A stretch of 55,078 nucleotides of DNA. Origin: Bacillota bacterium. GTDB lineage: Bacteria; Bacillota; Clostridia; Christensenellales; CAG-138. Positions 8,317 to 17,506 of this stretch are shown here, piece by piece. Location of the stretch: the NCBI GenBank assembly GCA_023455425.1, contig JAEYCM010000003.1:1-55078 (forward strand), in the 5' to 3' direction. The notes under the pieces were generated by a model, which was not told where the DNA came from, made no database searches, and saw only the letters and a list, made by a program, of their open reading frames with translations. Position numbers and translations under genes: made by a program. Positions within the stretch are counted from its first letter, which is position 1; every line of letters starts with the position of its first letter.

Positions 8317-8952
8317 ATGATTTTTGACTACTCTTTGTAAATAGTAATTGCTTTGGGAGGGCTGAGTGCCTATTTAATCTATAGTCTCCAAAAACGTAGC
8401 GAGTATAAAACAGCTGCGACACTAATTCTGGAACAGATTGATCAAATTGAAGATATAATCAACCAATTAAAAAAGCCCGAGTATAGGGGCAATCATGGAA
8501 TATTCAGGCAGCCAACGTTAATTGTGGGGAATTATTGGGAAAAATATAAAGTGTTGTTTGTTAAGAAAATGAGCCAATCACAAATCAAGCTAATTGATAG
8601 CTATTTTCGCAATGCACAGGAAATAGCCAAGGGGGCTGATGCAATTCGAAATGCTATGATTATTGCTTGGCAATATCGCTCTCTAGCGCACCAAACAGGA
8701 ATTGGGAAAATTGCATTGGACTATGTAGGCGATCTTCCTCCTTCAAGCGCTCCCAATAAAGCCGATATTAGAGAAATGCCCAAAGAAGTATCAGAAAAGC
8801 TAAAGCCATATTCTGAATTGATTTGGCTAATTGATGATCTCTTTACTGCTGGGTTACCCCAAGATATTTTCCATAACAACCTTAATGCATACCAATCAAT
8901 TAAGACTAGTCAAGCTTATAGCTATTTGGAGAAAAAAGCCTACAGAAAATAA
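8317..8952 (+). pseudogene. membrane-anchored protein gene interrupted by an in-frame TAA
   Basis: GGAGG at 8301-8305 leads to ATG 8317, then MIFDYSL and a TAA at 8338-8340. The frame then stays open to 8952. Read through the TAA, the protein is 211 residues with one N-terminal membrane helix (IVIALGGLSAYLIYSL) split off from its start, followed by a helical soluble domain. I do not recognise the family. Initiation at the later TTG (8353) would need another ribosome-binding site; GGGAGG overlaps it rather than preceding it. The gene is visibly AT-rich compared with both flanks, pointing to horizontal acquisition. The stop could also be a sequencing error. Confidence 0.6.
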
Positions 8953-9082
8953 TGCTTAATACTATGTGATTTATTTGGTTTCTTGTAAAAAATTACTGTG
9001 CGATTTTACTGTTATAGTTATAGTTTTTTTGTGAAGTGGAGGAATGAGCATTCTACCTCTCTGACGCGTGCTTGATAAAGTG

Positions 9083-9116
9083 AAGCATTTTCCAATTATG
9101 GAGAATGCTTTTTTTA
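9083..9116 (+). terminator. intrinsic terminator closing the AT-rich island
   Basis: AAGCATTTTCC pairs with GGAGAATGCTT across a six-base loop, with one G-T pair, and is followed by TTTTTA. It lies just ahead of gerAA and insulates the germination operon from the island. Confidence 0.8.
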
Positions 9117-9154
9117 TTGTCTGCAAATACTCTTACTTGAAAGGATGGTCCAAT

Positions 9155-10747
9155 ATGAAAAAATCCTTATGGGACAGGCTCCGCTTTGACGAGGCGGAAC
9201 AGGAATTTGAGCTGCTTGAGACCGAGGAGGGCAACCCCGGTTTCTTTGGCGGCTGGGAAAAGGAGCAAAAATCCGCGCAGCCCCAGCCGGAGCCGCCGCC
9301 GAGCGCTTCCATTACGGAAAACGAAGAGCGCTTACGGAAGGAATATCATGTCGATATTAACCCGGACATCTTGCTGCGCCGTTTTATGCTGGGCGGCACT
9401 ACGCCCGCGCTGACGGCGTGCATCAACGGCATGGCGGACGGTTCGCAGATCAACGATTTTATTTTGCGCCAGGGCATGGTGCCCGGCTGCATGAACAATG
9501 CGGTGGGAAGCCTTTCTCAATACGCGGTGGATCATGTGTTTGCCCAGCAGGAGGCAGCGCTCTCCACGGACTGGGCGGAAATCAAGAAGGCTATTTCAGA
9601 AGGGCGCACGGCCGTATTTATTGAAGGAGACGCGCAGGCGGTATTGATGGATACGCGCGGCTTTGAGCGGCGCAGCGTCGGCATCCCGCAAAATGAAAAA
9701 GTCATCCGCGGCCCGCAGGAGGGCTTTACGGAAAATATCCGCACCAACATTACGCTGTTAAGACGCATTATCAAGACGGATGATTTTATCTGTGAATTCC
9801 AGAACGCCGGCGGAAAAAACAATGTGGTGTGCGTACTTGCTTACCGCGAAAGCGTGGTCAATCCCAAGCTGCTGCAGGAAGTCAAGAGCCGCCTGCAAAA
9901 AGTGGATACGCATATGGTACTAAACGATGGCACGTTGGAACAGCTGACCGAACGCTATCCGCTTTCGCCGCTGCCGCAGGTGCTCAATACCGAGCGGCCG
10001 GACCGGGTGGCGGCGCATATCATGCAGGGCCATGTCGCCCTGCTGTGCGAAGGCAGCCCTTCCGCCAACATCATGCCCGCCACGCTGTTTTCTCTGATGG
10101 CGACGCCGGAGGATTCGTATATGCGCCGTCCCTTGGGCAGCGTATTGCGCGTGGTGCGTTATATCGGCGCGGCGGTCAGCATATTGCTGCCCGGTTATTT
10201 TATTGCGGTGGCGCTCTATCATCAGGGCATGCTTTCCACGGAGGTTATCAGCACGATCATTGCGTCCCGGCAGATGGTGTTTTTGCCGCTGCCTGTTGAG
10301 ATGCTGTTCCTGTTATGGGTGTTTCAGCTGCTGCGGGAGGCGGGGATCCGCGTGCCGGGCAGCGTGGGGCATGCAATCGGCATCATCGGCGGCCTGATAT
10401 TGGGGCAGGCGGCGGTTACCGCCAATATCGTCAGTACGATTGTGCTCATTATTGTCGCTTTGGCGGGGATGGGCAATTTTACAATACCGGATTACTCCAC
10501 ACAGATTGCGGGGGAATATTTCAGGATTCTCCTGGTGCTGCTGGGCTGGGCGGGCGGCCTGCTTGGGATTGCTGTGGGCGTCGTTCTGATCGCAGCCTGG
10601 ATGGCTTCGCTCAAGTCCTACGGCGTACCCTTCCTTGCGCCCGTCGTACCCAAGACATACTCAAACCGTCCCGCCATACTGCGCGGACCTATTACGCAAC
10701 GCAACCGTTCGGCGGATTATATGAATGCGCGGGAGGGGAAGGAATGA
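9155..10747 (+). CDS. gerAA: spore germination receptor A subunit (GerAA/GerKA family)
   Basis: A 530-residue protein of the GerA spore germination family, the A subunit of an inner-membrane nutrient receptor. A Pro-rich acidic N-terminus and a soluble domain (to about residue 340) precede four to five membrane segments (about 345-480) containing family-typical text such as MLSTEVISTIIASRQ. A basic tail (VPKTYSNRPAILRGP) ends the protein. The start at 9155 is chosen because AAGGATGG lies just upstream and the longer frame to 9068 crosses the terminator hairpin. The stop overlaps the next start (ATGA), so translation is coupled. Confidence 0.92.
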   Translation: MKKSLWDRLRFDEAEQEFELLETEEGNPGFFGGWEKEQKSAQPQPEPPPSASITENEERLRKEYHVDINPDILLRRFMLGGTTPALTACINGMADGSQINDFILRQGMVPGCMNNAVGSLSQYAVDHVFAQQEAALSTDWAEIKKAISEGRTAVFIEGDAQAVLMDTRGFERRSVGIPQNEKVIRGPQEGFTENIRTNITLLRRIIKTDDFICEFQNAGGKNNVVCVLAYRESVVNPKLLQEVKSRLQKVDTHMVLNDGTLEQLTERYPLSPLPQVLNTERPDRVAAHIMQGHVALLCEGSPSANIMPATLFSLMATPEDSYMRRPLGSVLRVVRYIGAAVSILLPGYFIAVALYHQGMLSTEVISTIIASRQMVFLPLPVEMLFLLWVFQLLREAGIRVPGSVGHAIGIIGGLILGQAAVTANIVSTIVLIIVALAGMGNFTIPDYSTQIAGEYFRILLVLLGWAGGLLGIAVGVVLIAAWMASLKSYGVPFLAPVVPKTYSNRPAILRGPITQRNRSADYMNAREGKE

Positions 10748-11856
10748 AGCTTCGCCAAGGCCGCATCGGGCGGCAGGAAACGCTTGCCGCGGCGGCGGTC
10801 GCCGTCGCCGTGAGCGGGATATTTACAACCGATAACGCCGCGCTATACGGGGAAGGGAATTCCGCGTATGTTTCCACGCCGTTTGCAGCGGCGCTTGCCC
10901 TGCTGGCGTTTTTGCTGGTTGCGCGGGCCATGCAAAAAGGGGGCCACAAAACGCTCTGGGAGCTTTTAAAGCACGGCTTGGGCGGCGTATTGGGCCGCGT
11001 TGCCGCCTTTTTTTACGCGGGCTTGCTCGTATTCTGCGCCGCGGCGCTGTTGAGCCGGTTTTCCTTGATGCTGGGGCGGTTTGTCTACCCGGACGCTTCG
11101 GAATGGCAGGTGCTTCTTTATCCGCTTGCTGCGGCGTTTGCGCTTGCCTGGCTTGGGCTGGAAAGTATAGGCCGCATGTCCCGGCTGTTTGCCTGGGTGC
11201 TGCTTATTTCCATATTGGGCTCTATGGCGCTTGCCTCCTATAATTATGAGCCGTACCGGCTTGCGCCGTTTTTAGGCGACGGCTTTGACCATATGGCCGG
11301 TATGGCGCTAAGAAACGTGGCGCTCTATTTCCCCGGTATGCTTTCGCTTCTTGTATTGGCGCGCGGCGTGCACGGGGTCACCGCCGCAAAGCGCGCGGGC
11401 TATGGTGCCGGAATTGCGGCGGGCGTGCTCGGTTCCCTTTGCCAGATTTGCCTGGGCATGACGTATACCTACCAGGACTTGGCGCTGATGCATTCGCCCA
11501 TGTACCGCCTGACCATGAGTTTCCGCTCCGGCGGGTATTACCCAAGGCTTGACCTGCTGCTGCTCATGGGATGGGTGATTTCCGGCATACTCGCAACGGG
11601 ATTTTACCTGTATGCGGCGGCGCTTTTATTTACGGAGGCGTTCGCGCAGGAAGATATCCGCCCCGCGGTGCTTACGGCGGGCGCGGCGGCCGGGGCCGCT
11701 TCCATGCTCATGCATGTGGACAATCTGTGGTTCAGGGCGATCGGTGGCTTTGTTTCCCTCTACGGTTGGGCATTTGCAGTCATGCCCGTGTTGCTTGCAT
11801 CACTAATCAGCGTCATGCGCAGCGCGGGAAGACCCAAACAGGAGGTGGGCGCATGA
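10744..11856 (+). CDS. gerAB: spore germination permease B subunit (GerAB/GerKB family)
   Basis: A 370-residue integral membrane protein with about ten hydrophobic segments, matching the GerAB/GerKB members of the APC superfamily that form the putative germinant-binding and transport subunit. Supporting text includes GRIGRQETLA at the N-terminus and SLLVLARGVHGVTAAKRAGYG mid-protein. The start overlaps the gerAA stop by four bases and the stop overlaps the gerAC start in the same way, so the three genes form one translationally coupled operon. Confidence 0.9.
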   Translation: MKLRQGRIGRQETLAAAAVAVAVSGIFTTDNAALYGEGNSAYVSTPFAAALALLAFLLVARAMQKGGHKTLWELLKHGLGGVLGRVAAFFYAGLLVFCAAALLSRFSLMLGRFVYPDASEWQVLLYPLAAAFALAWLGLESIGRMSRLFAWVLLISILGSMALASYNYEPYRLAPFLGDGFDHMAGMALRNVALYFPGMLSLLVLARGVHGVTAAKRAGYGAGIAAGVLGSLCQICLGMTYTYQDLALMHSPMYRLTMSFRSGGYYPRLDLLLLMGWVISGILATGFYLYAAALLFTEAFAQEDIRPAVLTAGAAAGAASMLMHVDNLWFRAIGGFVSLYGWAFAVMPVLLASLISVMRSAGRPKQEVGA

Positions 11857-13193
11857 GGCGGTACCGTCGCACTGGGCGCATATTGGCGCTGTTGTTGCTT
11901 GTGTTGATCGTTTTCTCAGGCTGCATGGGCGCGCGCAGCCCGGATGAATACGGGTACGCGCTGCTGTTGGGGATCGACAAAGGTAAAGACAAACCCTACT
12001 TTGTGAGCATGCTGCTCCAGCGGGGCAACGGGGACAATCAAAGCTCCGAAGGGGCGATGGCGGCTTTGGTCGGCGTGGAGTGCAACGACCTGTTTGAGGC
12101 GGTGGAGGCCATCGAATCCGGCCTGCCGTTTTCGTTGAGTCTTGCGCGCACGACTGCCATCGTGTTTAGCCAGGAGGTGGCGCGCGGACCGCTGCTGGAG
12201 CAGTTTCTTTCCGCATCCCTGGGCTCGCTGCATATCCGCTATTTTGCAAACCTTATCGTATCGGGCGGGCGCGCGGAAGATTATTTAAGCGGCATGCAAA
12301 GCGAAATCAACCCCAATATTGCCAAAATTCAATATAACTTTATTGAATACAAGGAGGAGACGGGCATGATACCGGCCATTACGCTCACGGAGTTCTATGA
12401 CCGTGCCTGGAGCAAGGCGGGAGATGTCGTGTTGCCGCTGGGCGGGTTTGAAAAACGGGACACCGGGGGCGAAGAAGAACAGGCAAAGGCGGGCGAGAAA
12501 GGTGAAAGCGGGCAGGGCACGTCCATGAAAGCCGAAGAAGAGGACTCCGCAAAGGCGGAAGGAGAAAAAGAGCAGAAGGAGAAGAGCGAACAAAAAGAGG
12601 ATGAGCCGGAACCGTTCTTGGTGGACGCTTTGGGCGCTATCGATGATCTGCCGGGGCAAACTGGACGGCTGGGCGGCCTCGAAGCAGGTATGATGGGGAG
12701 TGCGCTGTTTCGGGGAACCGAGTTGAGAGGCTTTTTGAACGGTCCGCACACGCAGCTGCTGCTCATGGGCAAGGGGGATTTCAAGAACGGCAGGATTCAA
12801 CTTAAAGATGAAAATGGCGATAATATAAGCATACTCCTTACAAGAAAGGGTACGCCGGAGGTCCGGCTTTTGTTGGGGGAAGAAAAGAAAGCGGAGTTCT
12901 TGGTTTCCGTGTATGCTTCGGTGGAGCAGCCGGCGGCGGTCGCGGGGCTTGATAAGGAAGAGGTCAAGCGGGATATTGAAGCGTACCTGGAAAACGGTAT
13001 GCAGCAGGTGTTTCTTGCGTGCCAGCAGCTCGGGTGCGATTCGTTTGATTTGGGTGAGGCGGCCGTCCGCCAGTTTATGGATACGAAGCAGTGGGAGGCA
13101 TACTCGTTCCACGATGTGTATCAACAGATCCGGGCGGAATTTGATGTGACCGCGTTTATAGAATACAACCCGACGGGCTCCAGGGTGGAATAA
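11853..13193 (+). CDS. gerAC: spore germination lipoprotein C subunit (Ger(x)C family)
   Basis: A 446-residue lipoprotein with a signal peptide ending in the lipobox FSGC (lipidated Cys about residue 23), the C subunit of a GerA receptor. Family landmarks are EYGYALLLGIDKGKD near the N-terminus, LARTTAIVFSQEVA, and a C-terminal region with LGCDSFDLGEA and the long helix that follows. A run of mostly Glu, Lys and Ala (about residues 205-250) is inserted between the N-terminal and middle domains and looks like a flexible linker. It overlaps gerAB by four bases. Confidence 0.9.
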   Translation: MRRYRRTGRILALLLLVLIVFSGCMGARSPDEYGYALLLGIDKGKDKPYFVSMLLQRGNGDNQSSEGAMAALVGVECNDLFEAVEAIESGLPFSLSLARTTAIVFSQEVARGPLLEQFLSASLGSLHIRYFANLIVSGGRAEDYLSGMQSEINPNIAKIQYNFIEYKEETGMIPAITLTEFYDRAWSKAGDVVLPLGGFEKRDTGGEEEQAKAGEKGESGQGTSMKAEEEDSAKAEGEKEQKEKSEQKEDEPEPFLVDALGAIDDLPGQTGRLGGLEAGMMGSALFRGTELRGFLNGPHTQLLLMGKGDFKNGRIQLKDENGDNISILLTRKGTPEVRLLLGEEKKAEFLVSVYASVEQPAAVAGLDKEEVKRDIEAYLENGMQQVFLACQQLGCDSFDLGEAAVRQFMDTKQWEAYSFHDVYQQIRAEFDVTAFIEYNPTGSRVE

Positions 13194-13233
13194 GCCCGCA
13201 GTATTTCAAGCGTACAGAAAGGCGGGATGTTCT

Positions 13234-13395
13234 ATGGTGTTGTTTGCCATATTTGAAGGGGTTGCCGTGTTGTATGGCGGCGCCTATATCATCCATTGCA
13301 GAAAAAAAAGGCAGAGGCTTGGCGCTTTTGGCGCATGGCTTCTCTCCCTCGTGTCCCTTGCAATGGGTGCGCTGCTTCTGATTTATGTTGTGTAA
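13234..13395 (+). CDS. two-helix small membrane protein at end of ger operon (GerD-subunit-like)
   Basis: A 53-residue ORF with AAGGCGGGA upstream of ATG 13234. It encodes two hydrophobic helices (about residues 3-20 and 34-52) joined by a basic loop (HCRKKRQR). Its place 40 bases behind gerAC and its two-helix form match the small D subunits reported beside some Bacillus gerA-type operons, which tune germination. The match is by size, topology and context, not by recognised sequence. It overlaps the 3' end of the convergent DUF3006 gene by 13 bases. Confidence 0.6.
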   Translation: MVLFAIFEGVAVLYGGAYIIHCRKKRQRLGAFGAWLLSLVSLAMGALLLIYVV

Positions 13396-13613
13396 TCCTC
13401 ATTGCGTGAAAACAGGTGCTCCATCTTTTGGCGGATGCGCCCCTTTCTGAGGTTTGTTTGCGCGTTGTTCGGCGTAAACATGTCCTCCCAGGAGTCCAGT
13501 GCATCGCCTTCCTGCGCAGAGTCCAAAATCAAATGCCGGGCGATATGTAAGCGCGTGCCGTCTTCACATTCGCAGACGGCATAGCCTCCCTCAAAGCGAT
13601 CAATCACAAGCAT
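13383..13613 (-). CDS. DUF3006 domain protein
   Basis: A 76-residue protein opening with VIDRFEGGYAVCECEDG, typical of the small DUF3006 family (conserved DRFEG and an AV core, of unknown function). The start at 13613 has AAGGAGGTG upstream. It lies convergent to the ger operon, with the 3' ends overlapping. In Firmicutes these proteins are often small stand-alone genes, and no role can be assigned here. Confidence 0.7.
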   Translation of the reverse strand: MLVIDRFEGGYAVCECEDGTRLHIARHLILDSAQEGDALDSWEDMFTPNNAQTNLRKGRIRQKMEHLFSRNEDYTT

Positions 13614-13798
13614 ACGACACCTCCTTATCTATGAATATTTCCTGTACAAGTAATTATACCGCCGGAATGTGAGGAATGAAAAGGGAACAAACCCATATCC
13701 GTACGTCGAAAACTGTCGAGAATCATCAAATCTTATGGTATATTTAGAGTAAGTGACCCGATCCATATTATTGAGTGCAACAGCAGGAGCGTGATATA

Positions 13799-14026
13799 AT
13801 GAAACGACGGATCAGCATTATTGACGGCATGCCCGTTGAAATTCCGGAACTTGACGAAATCGGTGAAACGGAACGCGTCCGCCTGAATGCGATTGCACTT
13901 CTGGAGTATGAGACCCATGGAACGTTGGTGGGGGAGGAACTCCAGAGGTTGAACGCGCAATTCGTGGAAACCGCCAGACGTCATATCCGCCGGGACGAAG
14001 GAAAATCCGAAGAAGAATCCGTTTGA
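13799..14026 (+). CDS. hypothetical 75-residue protein
   Basis: The start at 13799 is preferred over an in-frame codon at 13775 because CAGGAGC (13783-13789) is well placed for it. The product is hydrophilic and mostly helical, with a short beta-like N-terminus (RRISIIDGMPVEIP) and a charged C-terminus. I do not recognise a family. It precedes the PAS-PP2C gene by 36 bases on the same strand, so it may be co-transcribed and could act with it, for example as a small partner, but this is only context. Confidence 0.6.
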   Translation: MKRRISIIDGMPVEIPELDEIGETERVRLNAIALLEYETHGTLVGEELQRLNAQFVETARRHIRRDEGKSEEESV

Positions 14027-14062
14027 AGCCTGCCTTATCACACTTTCGCATGGAGGATACAT

Positions 14063-15142
14063 ATGCTTCGATCAAGCGCTGAGATCCTGTTTGGCGTTAT
14101 GGACGCAATGCAGGACATGCTGCGCGTATTGGATCTTTCACAACGCGTTGTGTTGGTGAACCGAAGCTATGCGGAACAATTTGGGATGCAGGAGGCGGGC
14201 CACGCATGCAATGGAATGTTCTGTATGAGTGGCGCCTGCAGGCTGTGCATCTCGAAAAAAGCGATTTTAACAGGCCAAAGCCAGCAAAAGAACAGGCGTT
14301 TTCGTGGACGGACATACCATGTAAACGCTTCTCCGCTATATGACGCTTCGGGAAAACCAATCGGCACAGTGGAAGTATTTCGGGATATTACCGAACAGAT
14401 CCGCCAGAGAGACGCGTTGCGCGCGCAAAATAAGCGCCTGCTGCGCGAGACGAATTGGGCCGCGCGCATGCAGCGCGAGCTGTTTTTGCCGCAGGGCCAG
14501 CCGGACCCGCGCGTGAAGGTTTCTTCCAGGTACCTGCCCGCGAGCAGTTTGGGCGGGGATATGTTCGGATGCCCGAAGCAAAAGGATGGACGTATTGGTT
14601 TTTATGTGGCGGATGTCTCGGGCCACGGGATGGCTGCGGCCATGATCACGCTGCTGCTTGCAAATGTCATGCGCACGCTTCAGGCTGCGAGCGCCCTGGA
14701 ACTTTTATATGCCGCGCGCAGAGCATTCCTGACCATGGTACGGGACGACGAACTGTATGTCGCCATGTTTGCGGCCATGCTGGATCCGAAAACCGGCGCG
14801 CTCAGTTGGGTCAACGCCGGACTCAACGCCATTCCGCTGCTTATCAACGAGGATGGGCTGACCTGCCTCTATTCGCCTTCGCTGCCCCTTTGCAATTGGG
14901 AAGAAGAACCCGTTTATCAGGAGCATACGCTGCAGTTGGGCGCTTTTGGCAGGCTTTTATTATATACGGATGGCTTGCTGGACCACAGGAGCAGCCGTCT
15001 GACGGAAGCGGAGCTGGAGCGCCGGATGCAGCGGCAGGAAGGGGAAGAACTGCTAAGTTCTTTGGAACGGCAGGTGCTTTTGAACCATGAAGACGACGTC
15101 TGCATGCTGCACATCGCGTATGAAAACGCGCCCGAAGCATGA
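14063..15142 (+). CDS. PAS domain plus PP2C-type (SpoIIE/RsbU) serine phosphatase
   Basis: A 359-residue soluble signalling protein. Residues about 10-112 form a PAS sensor domain (VLVNRSYAEQFG; VEVFRDITE) carrying a cysteine group C49, C54, C59, C62 that could bind metal or sense redox. A short coiled linker leads to a SpoIIE-type PP2C domain with the metal-binding aspartates in GGDMFG (164-169), VADVSGHGMAAAM (182-194) and LYTDGLLDHR. Such phosphatases dephosphorylate anti-sigma antagonists. No anti-sigma partner is visible nearby. GGAGG lies ten bases upstream of the start. Confidence 0.88.
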   Translation: MLRSSAEILFGVMDAMQDMLRVLDLSQRVVLVNRSYAEQFGMQEAGHACNGMFCMSGACRLCISKKAILTGQSQQKNRRFRGRTYHVNASPLYDASGKPIGTVEVFRDITEQIRQRDALRAQNKRLLRETNWAARMQRELFLPQGQPDPRVKVSSRYLPASSLGGDMFGCPKQKDGRIGFYVADVSGHGMAAAMITLLLANVMRTLQAASALELLYAARRAFLTMVRDDELYVAMFAAMLDPKTGALSWVNAGLNAIPLLINEDGLTCLYSPSLPLCNWEEEPVYQEHTLQLGAFGRLLLYTDGLLDHRSSRLTEAELERRMQRQEGEELLSSLERQVLLNHEDDVCMLHIAYENAPEA

Positions 15143-15180
15143 ACGTTTCTTAAAAATTGACACACTGCAGGAATGACGGC

Positions 15181-15209
15181 TTTCAAAAAGGGAATACATG
15201 CAGTATAAT
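15181..15209 (+). promoter_or_regulatory. possible promoter for cdaA-cdaR
   Basis: A perfect -10 TATAAT (15204-15209) lies 17 bases after a weak -35 TTTCAA (15181-15186), about 100 bases before cdaA. Confidence 0.4.
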
Positions 15210-15308
15210 ATTCACATGCATTTTGCATAACAGCAGGCAATACATGCGTGCGGTTGCCGCATATGCGGTCTTTGCCGGTACGCGTAAGCAGCCTGAGGGG
15301 GTGCAGCC

Positions 15309-16163
15309 ATGTCCTATTACGTAGACGAAATCGTAAATGCCATTGCCAGCGGCTTTGGCCAGTTTTCGTTCGGGGACGCGCTGGATATCATCATCATCAC
15401 GGTGCTGCTTTACGAACTCATCGTATGGACGAAAAAGACGCGCGCCTATCAGGTGCTAAAAGGCTTCGGCTTCCTGGTTGGCGCTTATTTTCTGAGCCAG
15501 ATCCTGGCGCTGCATACGCTGAGCTTTTTATTGGGTTCCATCGTGCAGGCAGGGATCGTCGTGGTGGTCATCCTGTTCCAGCCGGAAATCCGGCGCGCGT
15601 TCGAGCACATCGGAAGAGGCAGCATATTCGATAAAAACGTGTTCACCGCTTTTGCAAGCAGCCCCAACGAGATCGTGCGGGAACTGCACAAGGCCGTCAT
15701 GGGCATGGCGCGCCGCCGCATCGGGGCGCTGATTGTCATGGAACAGGCCGTTGCGCTCGGCGACATCATAGCGACCGGAACCCGCATCGAGGGCATGATT
15801 TCGAGCCCGCTTCTGGAGAACATATTCGAGCCCAATACGCCGCTGCACGACGGCGCGGTGATCGTCAGAAACGATACCATACTTGCCGCGGGCTGCTTTT
15901 TGCCGCTGTCGGACGATGTGGATATCGCCCGGGAACTCGGCACGCGCCACAGGGCGGCTTTGGGCATTTCCGGCGTGTCGGACAGCGTGACCATCGTCGT
16001 ATCCGAGGAAACGGGCATTATCTCTGTGGCGCAGGACGGCAAGCTGACGCGCTATATCGATTCCAAGGCGTTAAAAGACCTCTTGGAGGGCATCTATCTG
16101 AAGGAACGCGGCAGCGCGTTTTCTTCTCTCATGCGGAGGGCCAAAAATGGAAAGAGAGAATGA
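15309..16163 (+). CDS. cdaA: membrane diadenylate cyclase CdaA
   Basis: A 284-residue enzyme that makes cyclic di-AMP from two ATP. Three N-terminal membrane helices (about residues 25-95) precede a DAC domain with its two signature motifs: DGA (181-183) and RHR (213-215, in TRHRAALG). Cyclic di-AMP controls potassium and osmolyte uptake and wall homeostasis in Firmicutes. It overlaps the downstream cdaR start by 17 bases, which matches the known cdaA-cdaR pair. The usual third gene, glmM, does not follow. Confidence 0.95.
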   Translation: MSYYVDEIVNAIASGFGQFSFGDALDIIIITVLLYELIVWTKKTRAYQVLKGFGFLVGAYFLSQILALHTLSFLLGSIVQAGIVVVVILFQPEIRRAFEHIGRGSIFDKNVFTAFASSPNEIVRELHKAVMGMARRRIGALIVMEQAVALGDIIATGTRIEGMISSPLLENIFEPNTPLHDGAVIVRNDTILAAGCFLPLSDDVDIARELGTRHRAALGISGVSDSVTIVVSEETGIISVAQDGKLTRYIDSKALKDLLEGIYLKERGSAFSSLMRRAKNGKRE

Positions 16164-17442
16164 GCCCAGCAAGGTAGGGACATTTTTTAAAAACTTTTTT
16201 CTGAAAAATGTCAGCATCAAGGTCATTTCCTTGGTGTTTGCCACCGTGCTTTGGGGCGTCGTTCTTACGGTGCAAAATCCTAACCGCGTCAAGATAATCG
16301 AAAACGTTCCGGTCAGCTTTGAAGGAACGTCCGATCTCAACAACCGCAATCTTGTGGTGCGTGGGAAACCGCTTGAAGAGCTTGGCGGCGTGACGGTGCG
16401 CGTGAGCACGCCCATCACAAACTATATGAATCTGAACGCCGATCAGGTTAGCGCGTACGTCAATCTCAACAGGGTTACCACCCCGGGGAATTGGGACCTG
16501 CAGGTTAACGCCGACATTGCCGGACGCCCGGCGGATACCAATGTGGAAAGCAGCAGCCCGGAAAAAATTACGGTAGAAATCGATACGCTTATGACCAAGA
16601 ACGTGCCGGTGGAGGCGCGTTACCCAGGGTCCCTCCCGGACGGGTACTGGGCACCCGCAGCGGAATTGAGTAGCTCATCCGTAAACATCAGAGGCCCTAA
16701 GAAGGATGTGGACCGCGTAACAAAGGCCATCTGCAAAATCCAGTTGACCGACCGCAGGCAAAGCTATAATGACGCCGTGGCCGTGGTTCTTGTTGACGAG
16801 AACGATAACGAACTGGATTCGAGCTTCTTTTTGGGCAACCCTCCATCCGTTACGGTAAAGATGCCGGTCTACCCCAAAAAGACGGTGCCGGTGGATATCA
16901 TGGGCTCGCTTCTCGGCGCGGACAATTTGCCCGCGAATTATGAGCTCTTTTCCGCGGCAGCAACGCCCGCAACGATCGATATCGCGGGCGATCAGGCGGT
17001 ATTGGACAGCATCACCTCCCTCAAGATCCCCGGCCTGGATGTGGCGGGGCGGCGCGAATCCATCCACCAGGAATCCGAAATTGTCGTGCCGGACAACGTG
17101 CGGATATTGGGCAGCACCACGGAGGTGGAAGTGTTCGTGGACATCCGCGAAAAGACGAGCAAAAAGGATTTTGAAGCCGTTCCCATTGAGACAAGAGGCC
17201 TGGACAGGGGACTAAAGGCTACCTTGAGCAAGGATACGACGGATATCAGCGTGGAAGGCCGCATCAGCCTGGTAGATCTCTTGAGCCGTGACGACGTGGA
17301 GGCCTACGTGGACCTCACAGACTTGAAGGAAGGCCCGTACGACCTGTATGTGAGCGTCTACCTCAAAAATGATGAAACCACCCTGGAACTGACCTCCGTG
17401 TCGAGCGTAGCCCTGATCCACGTGGATATTACCAAGAAGTGA
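16147..17442 (+). CDS. cdaR: YbbR-domain regulator CdaR
   Basis: A 431-residue protein with one N-terminal membrane helix (KVISLVFATVLWGVVLTV) and extracellular YbbR-type beta repeats, the partner that modulates the diadenylate cyclase. About four repeats can be traced, each with a pattern like PVSFEGTSDL, PVEARYPGSLPDGY, PVDIMGSLLGADNLP and AVPIETRGLDRG. The start codon lies inside the 3' end of cdaA, so the two are coupled. A repeated structured element begins about 65 bases after its stop. Confidence 0.92.
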   Translation: MERENEPSKVGTFFKNFFLKNVSIKVISLVFATVLWGVVLTVQNPNRVKIIENVPVSFEGTSDLNNRNLVVRGKPLEELGGVTVRVSTPITNYMNLNADQVSAYVNLNRVTTPGNWDLQVNADIAGRPADTNVESSSPEKITVEIDTLMTKNVPVEARYPGSLPDGYWAPAAELSSSSVNIRGPKKDVDRVTKAICKIQLTDRRQSYNDAVAVVLVDENDNELDSSFFLGNPPSVTVKMPVYPKKTVPVDIMGSLLGADNLPANYELFSAAATPATIDIAGDQAVLDSITSLKIPGLDVAGRRESIHQESEIVVPDNVRILGSTTEVEVFVDIREKTSKKDFEAVPIETRGLDRGLKATLSKDTTDISVEGRISLVDLLSRDDVEAYVDLTDLKEGPYDLYVSVYLKNDETTLELTSVSSVALIHVDITKK

Positions 17443-17506
17443 ACCGGGCGGATACATAGCGCAAATAGGGCGCCGTATCAGTATATGCTAAAGCTGTATA
17501 CTGCAA

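Noticed and set aside
12285..13124. Minus-strand frame of 279 codons within gerAC
   Set aside because: Antisense shadow of a clear Ger(x)C gene, with composition typical of such shadows and no ribosome-binding site seen.
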